From Gammaproteobacteria bacterium (GTDB lineage Bacteria; Pseudomonadota; Gammaproteobacteria; JACKNK01): DNA of 64,000 nucleotides. Below the pieces are notes generated by a model. That model saw only the letters and a list, made by a program, of their open reading frames with translations, ran no database searches and had not been told where the DNA came from. Positions within the stretch are counted from its first letter, which is position 1. Each line of letters begins with the position of its first letter. The DNA lies in NCBI GenBank assembly GCA_024234955.1, contig JACKNK010000004.1, forward strand, positions 248,001 to 312,000, given 5' to 3'. Made by a program: the position numbers and the translations under genes. This document shows, piece after piece, positions 36,001 to 44,884 of the stretch.

Positions 36001-37931
36001 CAAACTGACTCGGGAGTGCTCGGCAGTTCCAGCGCGCCTTGCAGGGCGCGGATCAGTTCCGCCTCGACCACGGTGATGCGGCGATCATGGGCGATCAATG
36101 CGGTCGCCGCGTCCAGCACCTGCGCATGCAGATCCGGAACACATTCACGCAGCGCATCGAAGGCAAAACCCAGGGCGCGCAGGGTACAGCGTTCGGCATT
36201 GAGCAGCGGCGTGCTCTCCGGCAGACCCAACTTCCGGATCGCCTGCGCAAACGCGGCACGGGCCTGATCGTCCTCATCGGGATGCCCAAACCAGGCCAGC
36301 GTCGACAGCGCCAGCGCAACCGGCCCAAGCACCTCAAGCAGGTTGCGGTAGCGCACCCGCGTTGCGGGACGTAAGCCGAACGCCCGATCGAGATGGCGCA
36401 GCAGAATCTGCTTTACCGCGAATTCGGTGGTATCGAGATAATCGTCTGCGTCGATAAGGGCCTCGACGTCCCGGACAAAGCGCCGGTATTGGGAGAGGGA
36501 CATGGCCGTCAACGTCCCGGCCAACAGTTCCAGCAGCGGCAAAAGCTGACCGCGCTGCAAGCCGCGCACCTCGGCGCCCAATCGCCACAGGGCGCGATAC
36601 ACGACCCGATCGGCGTTTTCCTGCAGGTATTGGTGCTGACGCTGCAGGGTCTGCGGCTCGGTCGAAATAAGCACCGCGTACACCAAGGCACACGCATCGC
36701 TGGGCGTATGTGCGGCCTCAATGAGGATCGAAGGCAGCGACTTGATCACCCCGCGTGCCGCAGCGAGGCCCGGATTGAAGCTGGCGGCGGATTCGCTGAC
36801 GTCCAGATCGACCAATACCGTCTTGGGGGCAATATTCGAAATCGTGTGTTCGGGGATCACGCTGTCGTCTTGCAACGCCGACTCCCGGACTTCCGGAAAC
36901 CCGGCCTCCCAACGCGAGGCATCGACGCCGTAGATGCGCGCCAGGCGATCCGACAAAGCCGGGTGGGTCGACATCAGGCGGTCCAGCCAATGCGGTTCCT
37001 TGCGGCCATCGTCCTCGCCATGCGCAAACAGAAAATGGCTGATCTCGCTCTCCCGTGGATTCATCAACCGTCCACCACGCGGAAAGCCCCCGATCTTGGC
37101 GAGTGCGCCACCGATACCGTCCGGATTCCGGGTGTACTGGACCGCAGAGGCATCCGCGAGAAACTCACGCTGCCGCGAGATCGCCGCCTTGATCAGACTG
37201 GCGAAGAACACCCCTATCCAGCCGATCACATACAGCGCGCCCCCGAGCAACACGAATGCGCCCTGACCGGCCTGAAGACGGCCACCGCTCCGAAAGCGCA
37301 TTCCCCGGAGCAGGAATCGCCCGGTGATACCGATCACCTGGATCCCATGCAACAGCCCGAGCAGACGCAGATTCAGGCGCATATCGCCGTGGAAGATGTG
37401 ACTGAATTCGTGTGCGATGACCCCCTGAAGCTCTTCGCGATTGAGTACCCGCAAGGCACCGGAACTCACCGCAATCGCCGCGTCGCCCCAATCATGCCCG
37501 GCGGCGAAGGCATTGATGCCGATCTCGTCAGGGAGGATATAAATGGCCGGACGCGGCACGCCGCTGGCAATCGACATCTCCTCGACCACATTCAGCAGGC
37601 GTCGTTTCAGACGGGTGCGAGGGGCCGTCTCCAGCAGCACCCCGCCGAGCGCTTCAGCCACGGCCCGACCGCCCGAACGCAGGCTCCACATCCGATACAG
37701 ACTACCCAGCGCCACTGCCGCAACCGTGACGATGGCAATCCAGCGCAGCAGATCAGGCTGCCATAAGGCGCCGTGATACTGATTCACGAACTGATGCGCA
37801 CCGAAGAACGGCAACAACCACACCAATACCGAATACAAGGCCCCGACCAAAGCGACGATGGCCAGCGCGAAATAGAGACTCAGCAGGCCGGTACGACGCC
37901 GGGCCTGTGCCTGGTGCTCGAAAAAATCCAC
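36000..37931 (-). CDS. Membrane M48 family zinc metalloprotease, long form
   Basis: A 643-residue membrane protease. The N-terminal part has two hydrophobic segments, then an HtpX-like catalytic domain with the zinc motif VIAHEFSHIFHGD and the third ligand region in QREFLADASAVQYTR. Two more hydrophobic segments flank residues 195-245. After about residue 370 comes a roughly 270-residue C-terminal region absent from HtpX (about 290 residues), helical and of unknown role. It follows lemA by 11 bases and is coupled to a nuclease gene. Confidence 0.87.
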   Translation of the reverse strand: MDFFEHQAQARRRTGLLSLYFALAIVALVGALYSVLVWLLPFFGAHQFVNQYHGALWQPDLLRWIAIVTVAAVALGSLYRMWSLRSGGRAVAEALGGVLLETAPRTRLKRRLLNVVEEMSIASGVPRPAIYILPDEIGINAFAAGHDWGDAAIAVSSGALRVLNREELQGVIAHEFSHIFHGDMRLNLRLLGLLHGIQVIGITGRFLLRGMRFRSGGRLQAGQGAFVLLGGALYVIGWIGVFFASLIKAAISRQREFLADASAVQYTRNPDGIGGALAKIGGFPRGGRLMNPRESEISHFLFAHGEDDGRKEPHWLDRLMSTHPALSDRLARIYGVDASRWEAGFPEVRESALQDDSVIPEHTISNIAPKTVLVDLDVSESAASFNPGLAAARGVIKSLPSILIEAAHTPSDACALVYAVLISTEPQTLQRQHQYLQENADRVVYRALWRLGAEVRGLQRGQLLPLLELLAGTLTAMSLSQYRRFVRDVEALIDADDYLDTTEFAVKQILLRHLDRAFGLRPATRVRYRNLLEVLGPVALALSTLAWFGHPDEDDQARAAFAQAIRKLGLPESTPLLNAERCTLRALGFAFDALRECVPDLHAQVLDAATALIAHDRRITVVEAELIRALQGALELPSTPESV

Positions 37932-37942
37932 GCGAGGTTGAA

Positions 37943-38533
37943 TCAGCTCAGCGAGATACGCGGCGCTTCGCGCACCGTCTCACTCTCGACCTGCCAGGCG
38001 GTTGCGGCCTGAAAACCCGCCGGGCCAGCGATGAGCATGTCCGGCAGGCTCTCGATGCGCGTGTTGTAGTTCATCACGGCGTCGTTGAAAGCCTGACGCG
38101 AGAACGCCACCCGATTTTCCGTCGAAGTCAGTTCTTCGCTCAGTTGCGCGAGGCTCTTGTCCGCCTTCAGATCCGGATAGGCCTCGGCCAACGCAAACAG
38201 ATGACCCAAAGCCCCTTTGAGCACCCCCTCGCTGGCAATCAAGCCGCCCATCGCACCGGCATCCATCGGGTTGGCGGCAACCTCGCGGGAATGGCTCTGA
38301 GCCTGATTTCGGGCCTGAATGACGGCTTCCAGCGTATCGCGTTCGTGCGCGAGATAAGTCTTGGCCGATTCCACCAGATTGGGGATCAGGTCATAGCGGC
38401 GCTGCAACTGCACATCGATCTGCGCAAAACCATTGCGCACCCGGTTCCGCAGGGCGACCAGGCGGTTATAGATGACAACGAGGTAAACCAGCGTCAGTGC
38501 AACAACCAGCAACAACACGAGATTCAGATCCAT
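37943..38533 (-). CDS. lemA: LemA family protein
   Basis: A 196-residue protein starting MDLNLVLLLVVALTL, one N-terminal transmembrane helix, then a long helical LemA domain. The signature YNRLVALRNRVRNGFAQIDV followed by QLQRRYDLIPNLVESAKTYL is clear. LemA is commonly encoded next to M48/HtpX-like proteases, as here; its molecular function is not established. It is first in a lemA / M48 / nuclease operon. Confidence 0.92.
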   Translation of the reverse strand: MDLNLVLLLVVALTLVYLVVIYNRLVALRNRVRNGFAQIDVQLQRRYDLIPNLVESAKTYLAHERDTLEAVIQARNQAQSHSREVAANPMDAGAMGGLIASEGVLKGALGHLFALAEAYPDLKADKSLAQLSEELTSTENRVAFSRQAFNDAVMNYNTRIESLPDMLIAGPAGFQAATAWQVESETVREAPRISLS

Positions 38534-38732
38534 GACAACCGCTCCGCAGAAATGCCGACAGTGCCCGCAGTGTAGTGCCTCACCCGGACGAACACGTTCG
38601 GGACACGCTTCGGGATTCACAGATCAAATCATGAAAGTCACTGGATACAACAGAGTCGGGTTCGCTACGCTTCGTGAACTGTTTCTCCGCATTCGGGTCG
38701 ATCATCACAGCGTCCCGCAGGAACCCTCCGTC

Positions 38733-40364
38733 ATGTCCAGATCCGTCCCCCACCTGTCGCTGTGCACAATGATCGCGAGCCTGCTGGTCGTTCATGCCGG
38801 GCGCATCCAGGCCGATGATCCGTATGCCACCTACGGGTACGGCAACAGTGGCAACCCCTACTCACGCGGTTTCAGCGACATCGGACAGGGCGGCTGGGTG
38901 AACGACGAACCCCAGTTTCGCCCGCTCGACGCCGCGCCCGCCTCGCCAAGCCCAACCCAGAACGGCTATCGCCCCGACACCCCCGCGTATGGCAGCGGCG
39001 GTCACGGTGGTCCCTACACAAACCCCGGCTACGGTGGCTACCCGGCGCCGGAATATGGCGCCAGCCCGAATGCGAGCGCCCCCTACGGAAGTGGCCGCTA
39101 TGGCACCACCACGTACCCCCGCGCCCCGTATGGCAACCCGACCTATGGGAATCCCGGCTTCGCAGGATCCGGATACCCTGACCCTGCTTATCCCGGCGCA
39201 AGCTACCCCGGTCAGCGTTATCCCGACCCCGCTTACGGCCGTAGCGGCTACCACGAGTATCCGGTCGCACCGGATGAGGCTTACCTACCCAGCAGCCGCT
39301 ACCCGGATGCCTACACGCCACCACCGGTGATTGACTGGTCGCGCTCGCTACCGCGCCCAGCGGTGTCGCTCGAGGACTTCCCGTTGCCGTTCGCGCCCGG
39401 CGAAGGACTGGGTGCGAGCGCCCCGCAGAGCACCATCGACCCGCGCCTGCCTTACGAACTGCCCTACCGCACCGAGTCGTTCCCGCCAGCATCAATACCG
39501 CCGGAACCGGTCATGTCACCCAGCGACCGGTTCAGCACGGGGAATCCGCAAGCCGGCGGCAGCCTGATCGACAACATGCTCGGCAAAGCGCGCCGTGATG
39601 CCGCGCCGCAACGATACCCGCAGATCGACATTCCGCCCGCGCCACCCCGAGACGTCATCCCCCCGCTTCCGCAGCCAGACAGCCGTTGGACACCGCCGGG
39701 ACAGGACGGCTTCCGCCCCCTGACCGCAGAAGAACGTGCGGACTGGGGGACACCCGGCGCCTCGCACTCCGGCGACGGCATGCCACCGCGCGCTCCGGCG
39801 GAACCGCATCGTTATTACGTCCCCTCGCCGGATTTCAATGAGCGCCTGCAGGAGTCCGCACGCGCCTTCGAAAACCGCGTGGGCAACGATGCCCGCGAAA
39901 CGCAGGCCATCCCACATGCCATCCCTCAGGACAGCACCCCGACCGACCCGTACGCACGCCCCCCGCTGCCGTTGCCGGAAAGCCGTCCCGATGCGACACC
40001 TGCCCAACCAGCCCCGTTGACCGCACCCTTGTTCATTGTTCCGATGCAGTCCGAGGCCGCGTCGCCGCTCCAATCCGCGCCAGCGTCGAATCACGATGAC
40101 TTCGGACCGGACACCGCGAATTCAACCACCTCCGGTGCCTCATCTGACCCGATTCCGACGACCATCGATTCGCCTGGTGCGCAGTCGGCCAGCCCCGCTT
40201 CGAACGAGGCCGAATCCTCGACAATACCGACGCACCGCCCCAAATCAGACGCTGAACCAAGTGCCGAAACAATCCCGGATCCCCTTCCGGAAACCACCCC
40301 GGCCCCCGCTCCCGCAAATGACGCCCTGCCACCTCGAGTCAAGTCGAGCGCGGAAACCAGCTGA
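38733..40364 (+). CDS. Exported Tyr/Pro/Gly-rich low-complexity protein
   Basis: A 543-residue protein with a signal peptide (residues 1 to about 28, ending IQADD). Residues about 30-190 are a Tyr/Gly/Pro/Ser repeat region with units such as YGNPTYGNPGF, GYPDPAYPGASYPGQ and RYPDPAYGRSGY. The rest is Pro/Ala/Ser/Thr/Glu-rich and probably disordered. I know no domain in it. AGGA precedes the ATG. The composition suggests an adhesive, matrix or envelope-spanning polymer-like protein, but this is inference. Confidence 0.7.
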   Translation: MSRSVPHLSLCTMIASLLVVHAGRIQADDPYATYGYGNSGNPYSRGFSDIGQGGWVNDEPQFRPLDAAPASPSPTQNGYRPDTPAYGSGGHGGPYTNPGYGGYPAPEYGASPNASAPYGSGRYGTTTYPRAPYGNPTYGNPGFAGSGYPDPAYPGASYPGQRYPDPAYGRSGYHEYPVAPDEAYLPSSRYPDAYTPPPVIDWSRSLPRPAVSLEDFPLPFAPGEGLGASAPQSTIDPRLPYELPYRTESFPPASIPPEPVMSPSDRFSTGNPQAGGSLIDNMLGKARRDAAPQRYPQIDIPPAPPRDVIPPLPQPDSRWTPPGQDGFRPLTAEERADWGTPGASHSGDGMPPRAPAEPHRYYVPSPDFNERLQESARAFENRVGNDARETQAIPHAIPQDSTPTDPYARPPLPLPESRPDATPAQPAPLTAPLFIVPMQSEAASPLQSAPASNHDDFGPDTANSTTSGASSDPIPTTIDSPGAQSASPASNEAESSTIPTHRPKSDAEPSAETIPDPLPETTPAPAPANDALPPRVKSSAETS

Positions 40365-40421
40365 TCCAGCGATTCAACCAATAGAACGATCTCTCATCAC
40401 TTCACACCCAAAGGAAACCGC

Positions 40422-41108
40422 ATGTCCCTCTCCCCCATCAAGCGCGCCCTTGTCCCCGTTCTCTGCCTGGCACTGAGCGCCCCGGCGCTCGCCACCGACC
40501 TGACCTCGGACCACGCCAAGTACAGCTACACCCTCGGCTACCAAGTCGCGCAACAACTTGCCGCACGTGGTCTACAGGTCGATCCGGCGGCGTTTGCCGA
40601 CGCCATTGAAGACGCCCTGGGCGGCAAACCACCGAGCCTGACACCCGAGCAGATGCAGGCGGCGATCGATACCGCCCGCGAGACCGCCGCCGCGAAGGAC
40701 AAGGCCATCGCCGATGCCAACTCGGAAACCGGCAAGCAGTTTCAGGCTGAATATGCCAAGCAGGAGGGGGTCAATACCCTGAGCAACGGGATTCAGTACA
40801 AGATCCTCAAGGCCGGTGACGGCGCCAAGCCGGGCGCCGATGCCACTGTGGTCGTGCATTACCGTGGCACCCTGGTTGACGGGACCGAATTCGACAGCTC
40901 CATCGCCCGCAAGGAACCTGCCACGTTCCCCGTCGGCAACGTCATCCCCGGTTTCAGTGCCGCCCTGCAGAGCATGCCCGTCGGTTCCAAATGGGAAGTC
41001 GTGATTCCCGGCGACCAGGCCTACGGCGAACGCGGCATCCCGGACGGCCCGATCGGCCCCAACGAGACCCTGATCTTCGAAATCGAGTTGCTCGAAATCA
41101 AAGCCTGA
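40422..41108 (+). CDS. FKBP-type peptidyl-prolyl isomerase (FklB/Mip-like)
   Basis: A 228-residue exported isomerase. The signal peptide ends ALA|TDL near residue 24. Residues 25 to about 115 are the helical FKBP N-terminal dimerisation domain (YTLGYQVAQQL). The C-terminal FKBP domain has VVVHYRGTLVDGTEFDSS, FPVGNVIPGFSAALQSMPVG and GPIGPNETLIFEIELL. It speeds proline isomerisation in periplasmic protein folding. A bidirectional terminator follows. Confidence 0.93.
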   Translation: MSLSPIKRALVPVLCLALSAPALATDLTSDHAKYSYTLGYQVAQQLAARGLQVDPAAFADAIEDALGGKPPSLTPEQMQAAIDTARETAAAKDKAIADANSETGKQFQAEYAKQEGVNTLSNGIQYKILKAGDGAKPGADATVVVHYRGTLVDGTEFDSSIARKEPATFPVGNVIPGFSAALQSMPVGSKWEVVIPGDQAYGERGIPDGPIGPNETLIFEIELLEIKA

Positions 41109-41167
41109 TCAAATCGCGGCAACCACGCAGGTCAAACTGCCGTCACCCTCCGTGACGGCCAAACCGA

Positions 41168-41203
41168 AAAGGCCGGTGCCCGCCAGGACACCGGCCTTTC
41201 TGT
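41168..41203. terminator. Bidirectional terminator between the FKBP and Met-rich genes
   Basis: An 11-bp stem, AAAGGCCGGTG paired with CACCGGCCTTT, ending in T residues on both strands. It serves the convergent FKBP gene and the minus-strand Met-rich gene. Confidence 0.85.
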
Positions 41204-41225
41204 TGGCCGACACGCTCAACCCGGA

Positions 41226-41870
41226 TCAGCGATAGACACGCTCAAACACCAGGGTCTGATCGGACTCGTCCCGCAGCATCAGCATGCGGCCGACCTTCAC
41301 AAAGCGGTAATCGCGGACCTGCTCGGTCAACGGCAGATAAGTGCGGAGTCGGTCCTCGACCACCTGGATGCGTCCATCGAGATAATCCCCGGCGGTATCG
41401 ACGATACGGAAGCGCTCACCCTCGATCATGAACACCTCGCCAGAGGTGCTGCGCCACATGCCATCGAGTCGTGAACTGGTCTGCGCGGTCGGGCTGCGCG
41501 GATCGGTCGGCGGTATCCGCTGGCTATCGGCCCAGCCACCGGGTTGTTGAAAACGATCCATCTGTCCCGGCAATTGCGACCAGGGGCTGGCCTGATAGAC
41601 ATCGCCGAAATTGTTCATCATCGGCATCCCATCCATGTAGGACGGCATGCCGGTCATGCCCATGCCCGGCCAGCTGAAGCTATTCATACCCGGCAGCGGG
41701 TTGCTGTTGAAACGGAACGGCCCGCCATTCTCCCCGCGCATCCAGTCCATCATGTCCCACATGGTCTCGGCCATCTGAGACCCGGCTGGGGCGTTGTATT
41801 CGTAGTCGCCGGCAAACGTCTGCGACGTCGCGGCAAGAATCAGAACGAGTCCGGCGAGGAGTCGCTTCAC
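41226..41870 (-). CDS. Exported Met-rich protein of unknown function
   Basis: A 214-residue protein beginning at GTG 41870, with GGAG eight bases upstream; earlier in-frame codons lack a ribosome site. The signal peptide ends TFA|GDY near residue 20. Residues about 30-90 are rich in Met, Gly, Pro and Trp (METMWDMMDWMRG-like, then PGMGMTGMPSYMDGMPMM). The C-terminal half is a small beta-rich domain (FRIVDTAGDYLDGRIQVV). I do not recognise the family; metal binding by the Met cluster is only a guess. Confidence 0.62.
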   Translation of the reverse strand: MKRLLAGLVLILAATSQTFAGDYEYNAPAGSQMAETMWDMMDWMRGENGGPFRFNSNPLPGMNSFSWPGMGMTGMPSYMDGMPMMNNFGDVYQASPWSQLPGQMDRFQQPGGWADSQRIPPTDPRSPTAQTSSRLDGMWRSTSGEVFMIEGERFRIVDTAGDYLDGRIQVVEDRLRTYLPLTEQVRDYRFVKVGRMLMLRDESDQTLVFERVYR

Positions 41871-42388
41871 GGGACACACTCCAGCAGTGAAAAAGGGACG
41901 CGATGATAACAAACCCGTGCAGCCATCCCGGAGCGGCACCAGGCCCGTCACGGATTCGCGGCCACGCCGTTAATCGCAAGATGTTGAAACCAGGGGATTA
42001 GTGCCTCGACACGGCACCAAAACCCCCTGCAAAAGCAGCATCCGTGCCGCCATGAGATTCATGAAAGCGGCAAAAAAAACTTCTATCAAGCCGACTTCCC
42101 AGGCTCGGTATAGTCCCCGCGTTGTCGCAGTGGACCGGTCCCGACCGGTCGTTCGCAGGCCTTGTTGAACGAGTCAGACAACAGCCGTGGCGGGTCCTCT
42201 TCGGGAGGCCAGAGTTAAGCGCAGGCCACGACTGACGTCCGTTTCAAGCGCTGTGAACACTGCGGGAACCGGGTGTCACATGGCGCGATTCCGCCGCCTG
42301 GGTCGGGTTATCCCCTTTTCCCTCCCCAGGCGTTCCGCTCGCCGCCGACCCCGCCCCAGCCAACCCTGAATTTTCTGGAGAGAGTGAC
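41871..42388. other. Non-coding region upstream of the SCP2 gene
   Basis: No gene is supported in these 518 bases. A -10-like TATAGT (42109-42114) is followed by a GC-rich discriminator. Downstream lie two copies of the 8-bp palindrome GACCGGTC (42133-42140 and 42143-42150), ten bases apart. The region 42120-42300 can form several hairpins, such as CCTC/GAGG with a TTCGG loop near 42195, and may be a structured leader or small RNA. No known RNA family was recognised. Confidence 0.4.
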
Positions 42389-42793
42389 ATGGCCGAACTG
42401 TTTTCCGCCGACTGGATGAATGAATTGAAAGATGCCTGGAATGCCGAACCGGAAGTGCGCGATGCGCTCGCCGCCATCGGTTTCAACTCCACCATCACCT
42501 GCGGTTTCAAGGATGAATCCGAGCCGCGTGGCGTGTTCGTCGTCGAAAACGGCGAATGCACCAGCGCCGGCTCCTGGGACGGTCAGTCTCAGGACTGGGA
42601 CATGCGCGCCGACAAGAAGGACTGGATGAAGTGGGTCGAGAAGGGCCTGGGCATGGCCGGCATGGGCATGGCCTTCACCACCGGCAAGCTGAAGTTCCCG
42701 AAGGGCGACTTCAAGGCAATGATCAAGGACCCGCGCATGGCGGGCCCGTTCGTGAAGAGCTTCGGCCTGATGCAGAAAATCGGCGCGCAGTAA
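42389..42793 (+). CDS. SCP-2 sterol-transfer family protein
   Basis: A 134-residue soluble protein with an SCP2-like fold. The first helix is FSADWMNELKDAWNAEPEVR. The strand region contains GVFVVENGECTSAG, and MGMAFTTGKLKFPKGDFKAM is the typical late SCP2 segment. Family members bind lipids in a hydrophobic tunnel, but the bacterial ligand is unknown. GGAGAGAG gives a strong ribosome site. It has its own terminator and a long leader, so it is probably monocistronic and well expressed. Confidence 0.8.
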   Translation: MAELFSADWMNELKDAWNAEPEVRDALAAIGFNSTITCGFKDESEPRGVFVVENGECTSAGSWDGQSQDWDMRADKKDWMKWVEKGLGMAGMGMAFTTGKLKFPKGDFKAMIKDPRMAGPFVKSFGLMQKIGAQ

Positions 42794-42804
42794 GCCGCGC
42801 ATGA

Positions 42805-42833
42805 AAAAGGCGACCGGATCACGGTCGCCTTTT
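42805..42833 (+). terminator. Intrinsic terminator after the SCP2 gene
   Basis: A 12-bp stem, AAAAGGCGACCG paired with CGGTCGCCTTTT, around a five-base loop. Confidence 0.92.
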
Positions 42834-42910
42834 CGTTTCGAGGGGTGAAGTGCGTCGGGGTTACCCGAAGCGCTTCACCCCTTACTCGTTGGTCGGCGCT
42901 CTGCAGGGCG

Positions 42911-44038
42911 CTATCGATACGGCTTCAGATACGCGCCTTCGAAGAACTTCTTGGCCCAATGGAAGGGTTTTCCGGGGATCATGAAGTTGCGGTCCTGATT
43001 GCGGAACACCAAGGTCGCCGTGGTCAGGGAATCGACAATGCAGATCAGTTCCGTCTTGAAGGTGTGCGTCTCCGGCTTGCCGGCGGCGCGACTCATCAGA
43101 TTGCGAGCGGCAGCCTCGGCCTGCAGGTCGGCCATGTGCGCCTGCTTCGGCTTCCAGTCCGGGCCCGGGAAGCTGCCGGCATCACCGGCGACATAGACGT
43201 CCTCGACGCCCGGCACCTTGGCGGTCGCCTCACCCTGGATGAAGCCGCCATCCGACAAGGGCAGACCGGCGTCTGCAGCCCACGCCGGACCGGTCATGCC
43301 GGGAATGAACAGGGTCAGATCGGAGGCGACTTCGCCGCCTTCGGTGACCACCTTGTTGGCCTCAATGGCCTTCATCTTGTTGCCCAGGTGGGTATTGATG
43401 CCGCGTTTCGCCATCTCCCCGAGCAGGCGATCGACGGCCTTCTCACCCAGACGCGCACCGGGGCGCGGCGCGGGGCTGACAAAGGTGATGTTGAACTTGT
43501 CGCGTCGTCCCTGTTTGCGGAGCAGCGCATCGATCCCGAAGAGGTATTCAAACACCGGGCCGCCGCGCATTGCGGAAGGCTCATTCGGGTTGGACGCAAA
43601 CCCCAGGACCAGATTGCCGCCGTCCATCTTGTCGAGCTTGTCGCTGAACGACTTGATCGCCTCCCAGCCCTCGCAGCCGATGTGGGCATGTTCCGCCATG
43701 CCCGGCAGCTTTTTGATGTAACGCCCACCGCTGGCAATGATCAGCGCGTCGTAAGCGACCTCGCCAGCATCGGTTTTCACGGTCTTGGTTGTCGGGTCCA
43801 TACCGATCACGGACGCAGCCTTGTGGGTCACGTTGGTGCGGCGATAGAAGTTGCCTAGATCGACGCGCAGATCGGATTCACGGCGTTGTCCGGACGGCAC
43901 CCAGATCAGGCTCGGGTAATAGAACAGTTCGGCGCGCGGCGAGATCACGGTGATGGCGTCCTTGCTGCCAAGCTTGCGCAGGGTCTTGACGGCCGTACAA
44001 CTGGCGAAGCCGGAACCGAGAATCACGATCTGGGACAT
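42911..44038 (-). CDS. Sulfide:quinone oxidoreductase-like flavoprotein, one redox Cys replaced
   Basis: A 375-residue FAD-dependent disulfide oxidoreductase-fold protein starting MSQIVILGSGFASCTAV (FAD motif). VYVAGDAGSFPG is the second FAD motif. The C-terminal FHWAKKFFEGAYLKPYR resembles the amphipathic quinone-side tail of SQR. Cys122 (IGCEGW) and Cys333 (LICIVDS) line up with conserved SQR cysteines. The SQR catalytic Cys before GPxxEY (e.g. ASCFGPAYEY) is Arg158 here (AMRGGPVFEY). It may therefore use another substrate or mechanism. AGAGG precedes the ATG. Confidence 0.75.
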   Translation of the reverse strand: MSQIVILGSGFASCTAVKTLRKLGSKDAITVISPRAELFYYPSLIWVPSGQRRESDLRVDLGNFYRRTNVTHKAASVIGMDPTTKTVKTDAGEVAYDALIIASGGRYIKKLPGMAEHAHIGCEGWEAIKSFSDKLDKMDGGNLVLGFASNPNEPSAMRGGPVFEYLFGIDALLRKQGRRDKFNITFVSPAPRPGARLGEKAVDRLLGEMAKRGINTHLGNKMKAIEANKVVTEGGEVASDLTLFIPGMTGPAWAADAGLPLSDGGFIQGEATAKVPGVEDVYVAGDAGSFPGPDWKPKQAHMADLQAEAAARNLMSRAAGKPETHTFKTELICIVDSLTTATLVFRNQDRNFMIPGKPFHWAKKFFEGAYLKPYR

Positions 44039-44135
44039 GGTCAACCTCTGAGTAATTGCGAATTGTCACGATTATACGCAGAGCGGTCCGTCCGACCCGA
44101 TACCATCAGCAGGCGATTTTCATCGTCTCACCGCG

Positions 44136-44513
44136 CTAAAGAGCGCTGCCGAACAGGCGGGTTGCCTGACTCAGGCCCGCGTATCCCCAGGCATCGGCAT
44201 CGATCTCGTCGATGATCAGATAACTGGGCTCCGCCAAGGGCTGCAACGCCTCATGCACCTTGGCCAGCAGGGCCGCCTTTTGCGCCACGGTGTTGGTGCC
44301 ACGGGTGATCTTGATGTCCACCGTGGCATGCAGCGCATCCACGCAGATCGCATCGACAAACCAGCTCCCTGCCGCCGCGACCGCAAACCGCACTGCGGTC
44401 ACCTCGCGCCGTTTACCCATCAGCGCCGACATCGCCGCCGTGATCGCCTCGGCAATCTTGGTGCGGCGTTCCATCGGGAGTTCGACACTTGTTTCCACGG
44501 TAATCCAGGGCAT
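44136..44513 (-). CDS. Tautomerase-superfamily protein
   Basis: A 125-residue protein that begins Met-Pro; Pro2 would become the N-terminal catalytic proline after Met removal. RRTKIAEAITAAMSALMGKR followed by REVTAVRF is the 4-oxalocrotonate tautomerase-like helix and strand. A second half with VAQKAALLAKVHEALQPL suggests a fused double-length form. The substrate is unknown. It lies upstream of the SQR-like gene on the same strand with a 97-base gap. Confidence 0.72.
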   Translation of the reverse strand: MPWITVETSVELPMERRTKIAEAITAAMSALMGKRREVTAVRFAVAAAGSWFVDAICVDALHATVDIKITRGTNTVAQKAALLAKVHEALQPLAEPSYLIIDEIDADAWGYAGLSQATRLFGSAL

Positions 44514-44884
44514 GACCGCTCCTTATTTCGTTGAGGTTGCGGGGGATGCTGATCCGGATGCGTTGATTGCGGAAATGAATCCTTCAAATAGTGGTGTTTG
44601 CCGTCTTCAATAACAGCGTCCTGCCTTGCAATGGAGACGTATTCCGTGAGTCACCGTGCGCTCAGATTCCAGTCGCGTCTGCGCAGAAATGTCGCTTCCC
44701 TTCCAAACTGGTACAACACCGCAGTTGGGCGCGTTGAGGCGTACCTGAAGCATGGCCTCCAAAAACACCAAGCCCATGTCGCGGCGTTCCGGGTGGTTCA
44801 CCGCGCTCCGTTTGCTCCAAATCCTGTACCCACCCGATTGGGGGGCGCGGAATACGTCTCCCATTACGACAAAGCGCGCACTCC
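44514..44884. other. Intergenic stretch between tautomerase and LysR genes
   Basis: I see no convincing gene in these 371 bases. Open frames exist on both strands but have no ribosome site or family-like sequence. It probably carries the divergent promoters of the two flanking genes, though no clear -35/-10 pair stood out. Confidence 0.4.
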
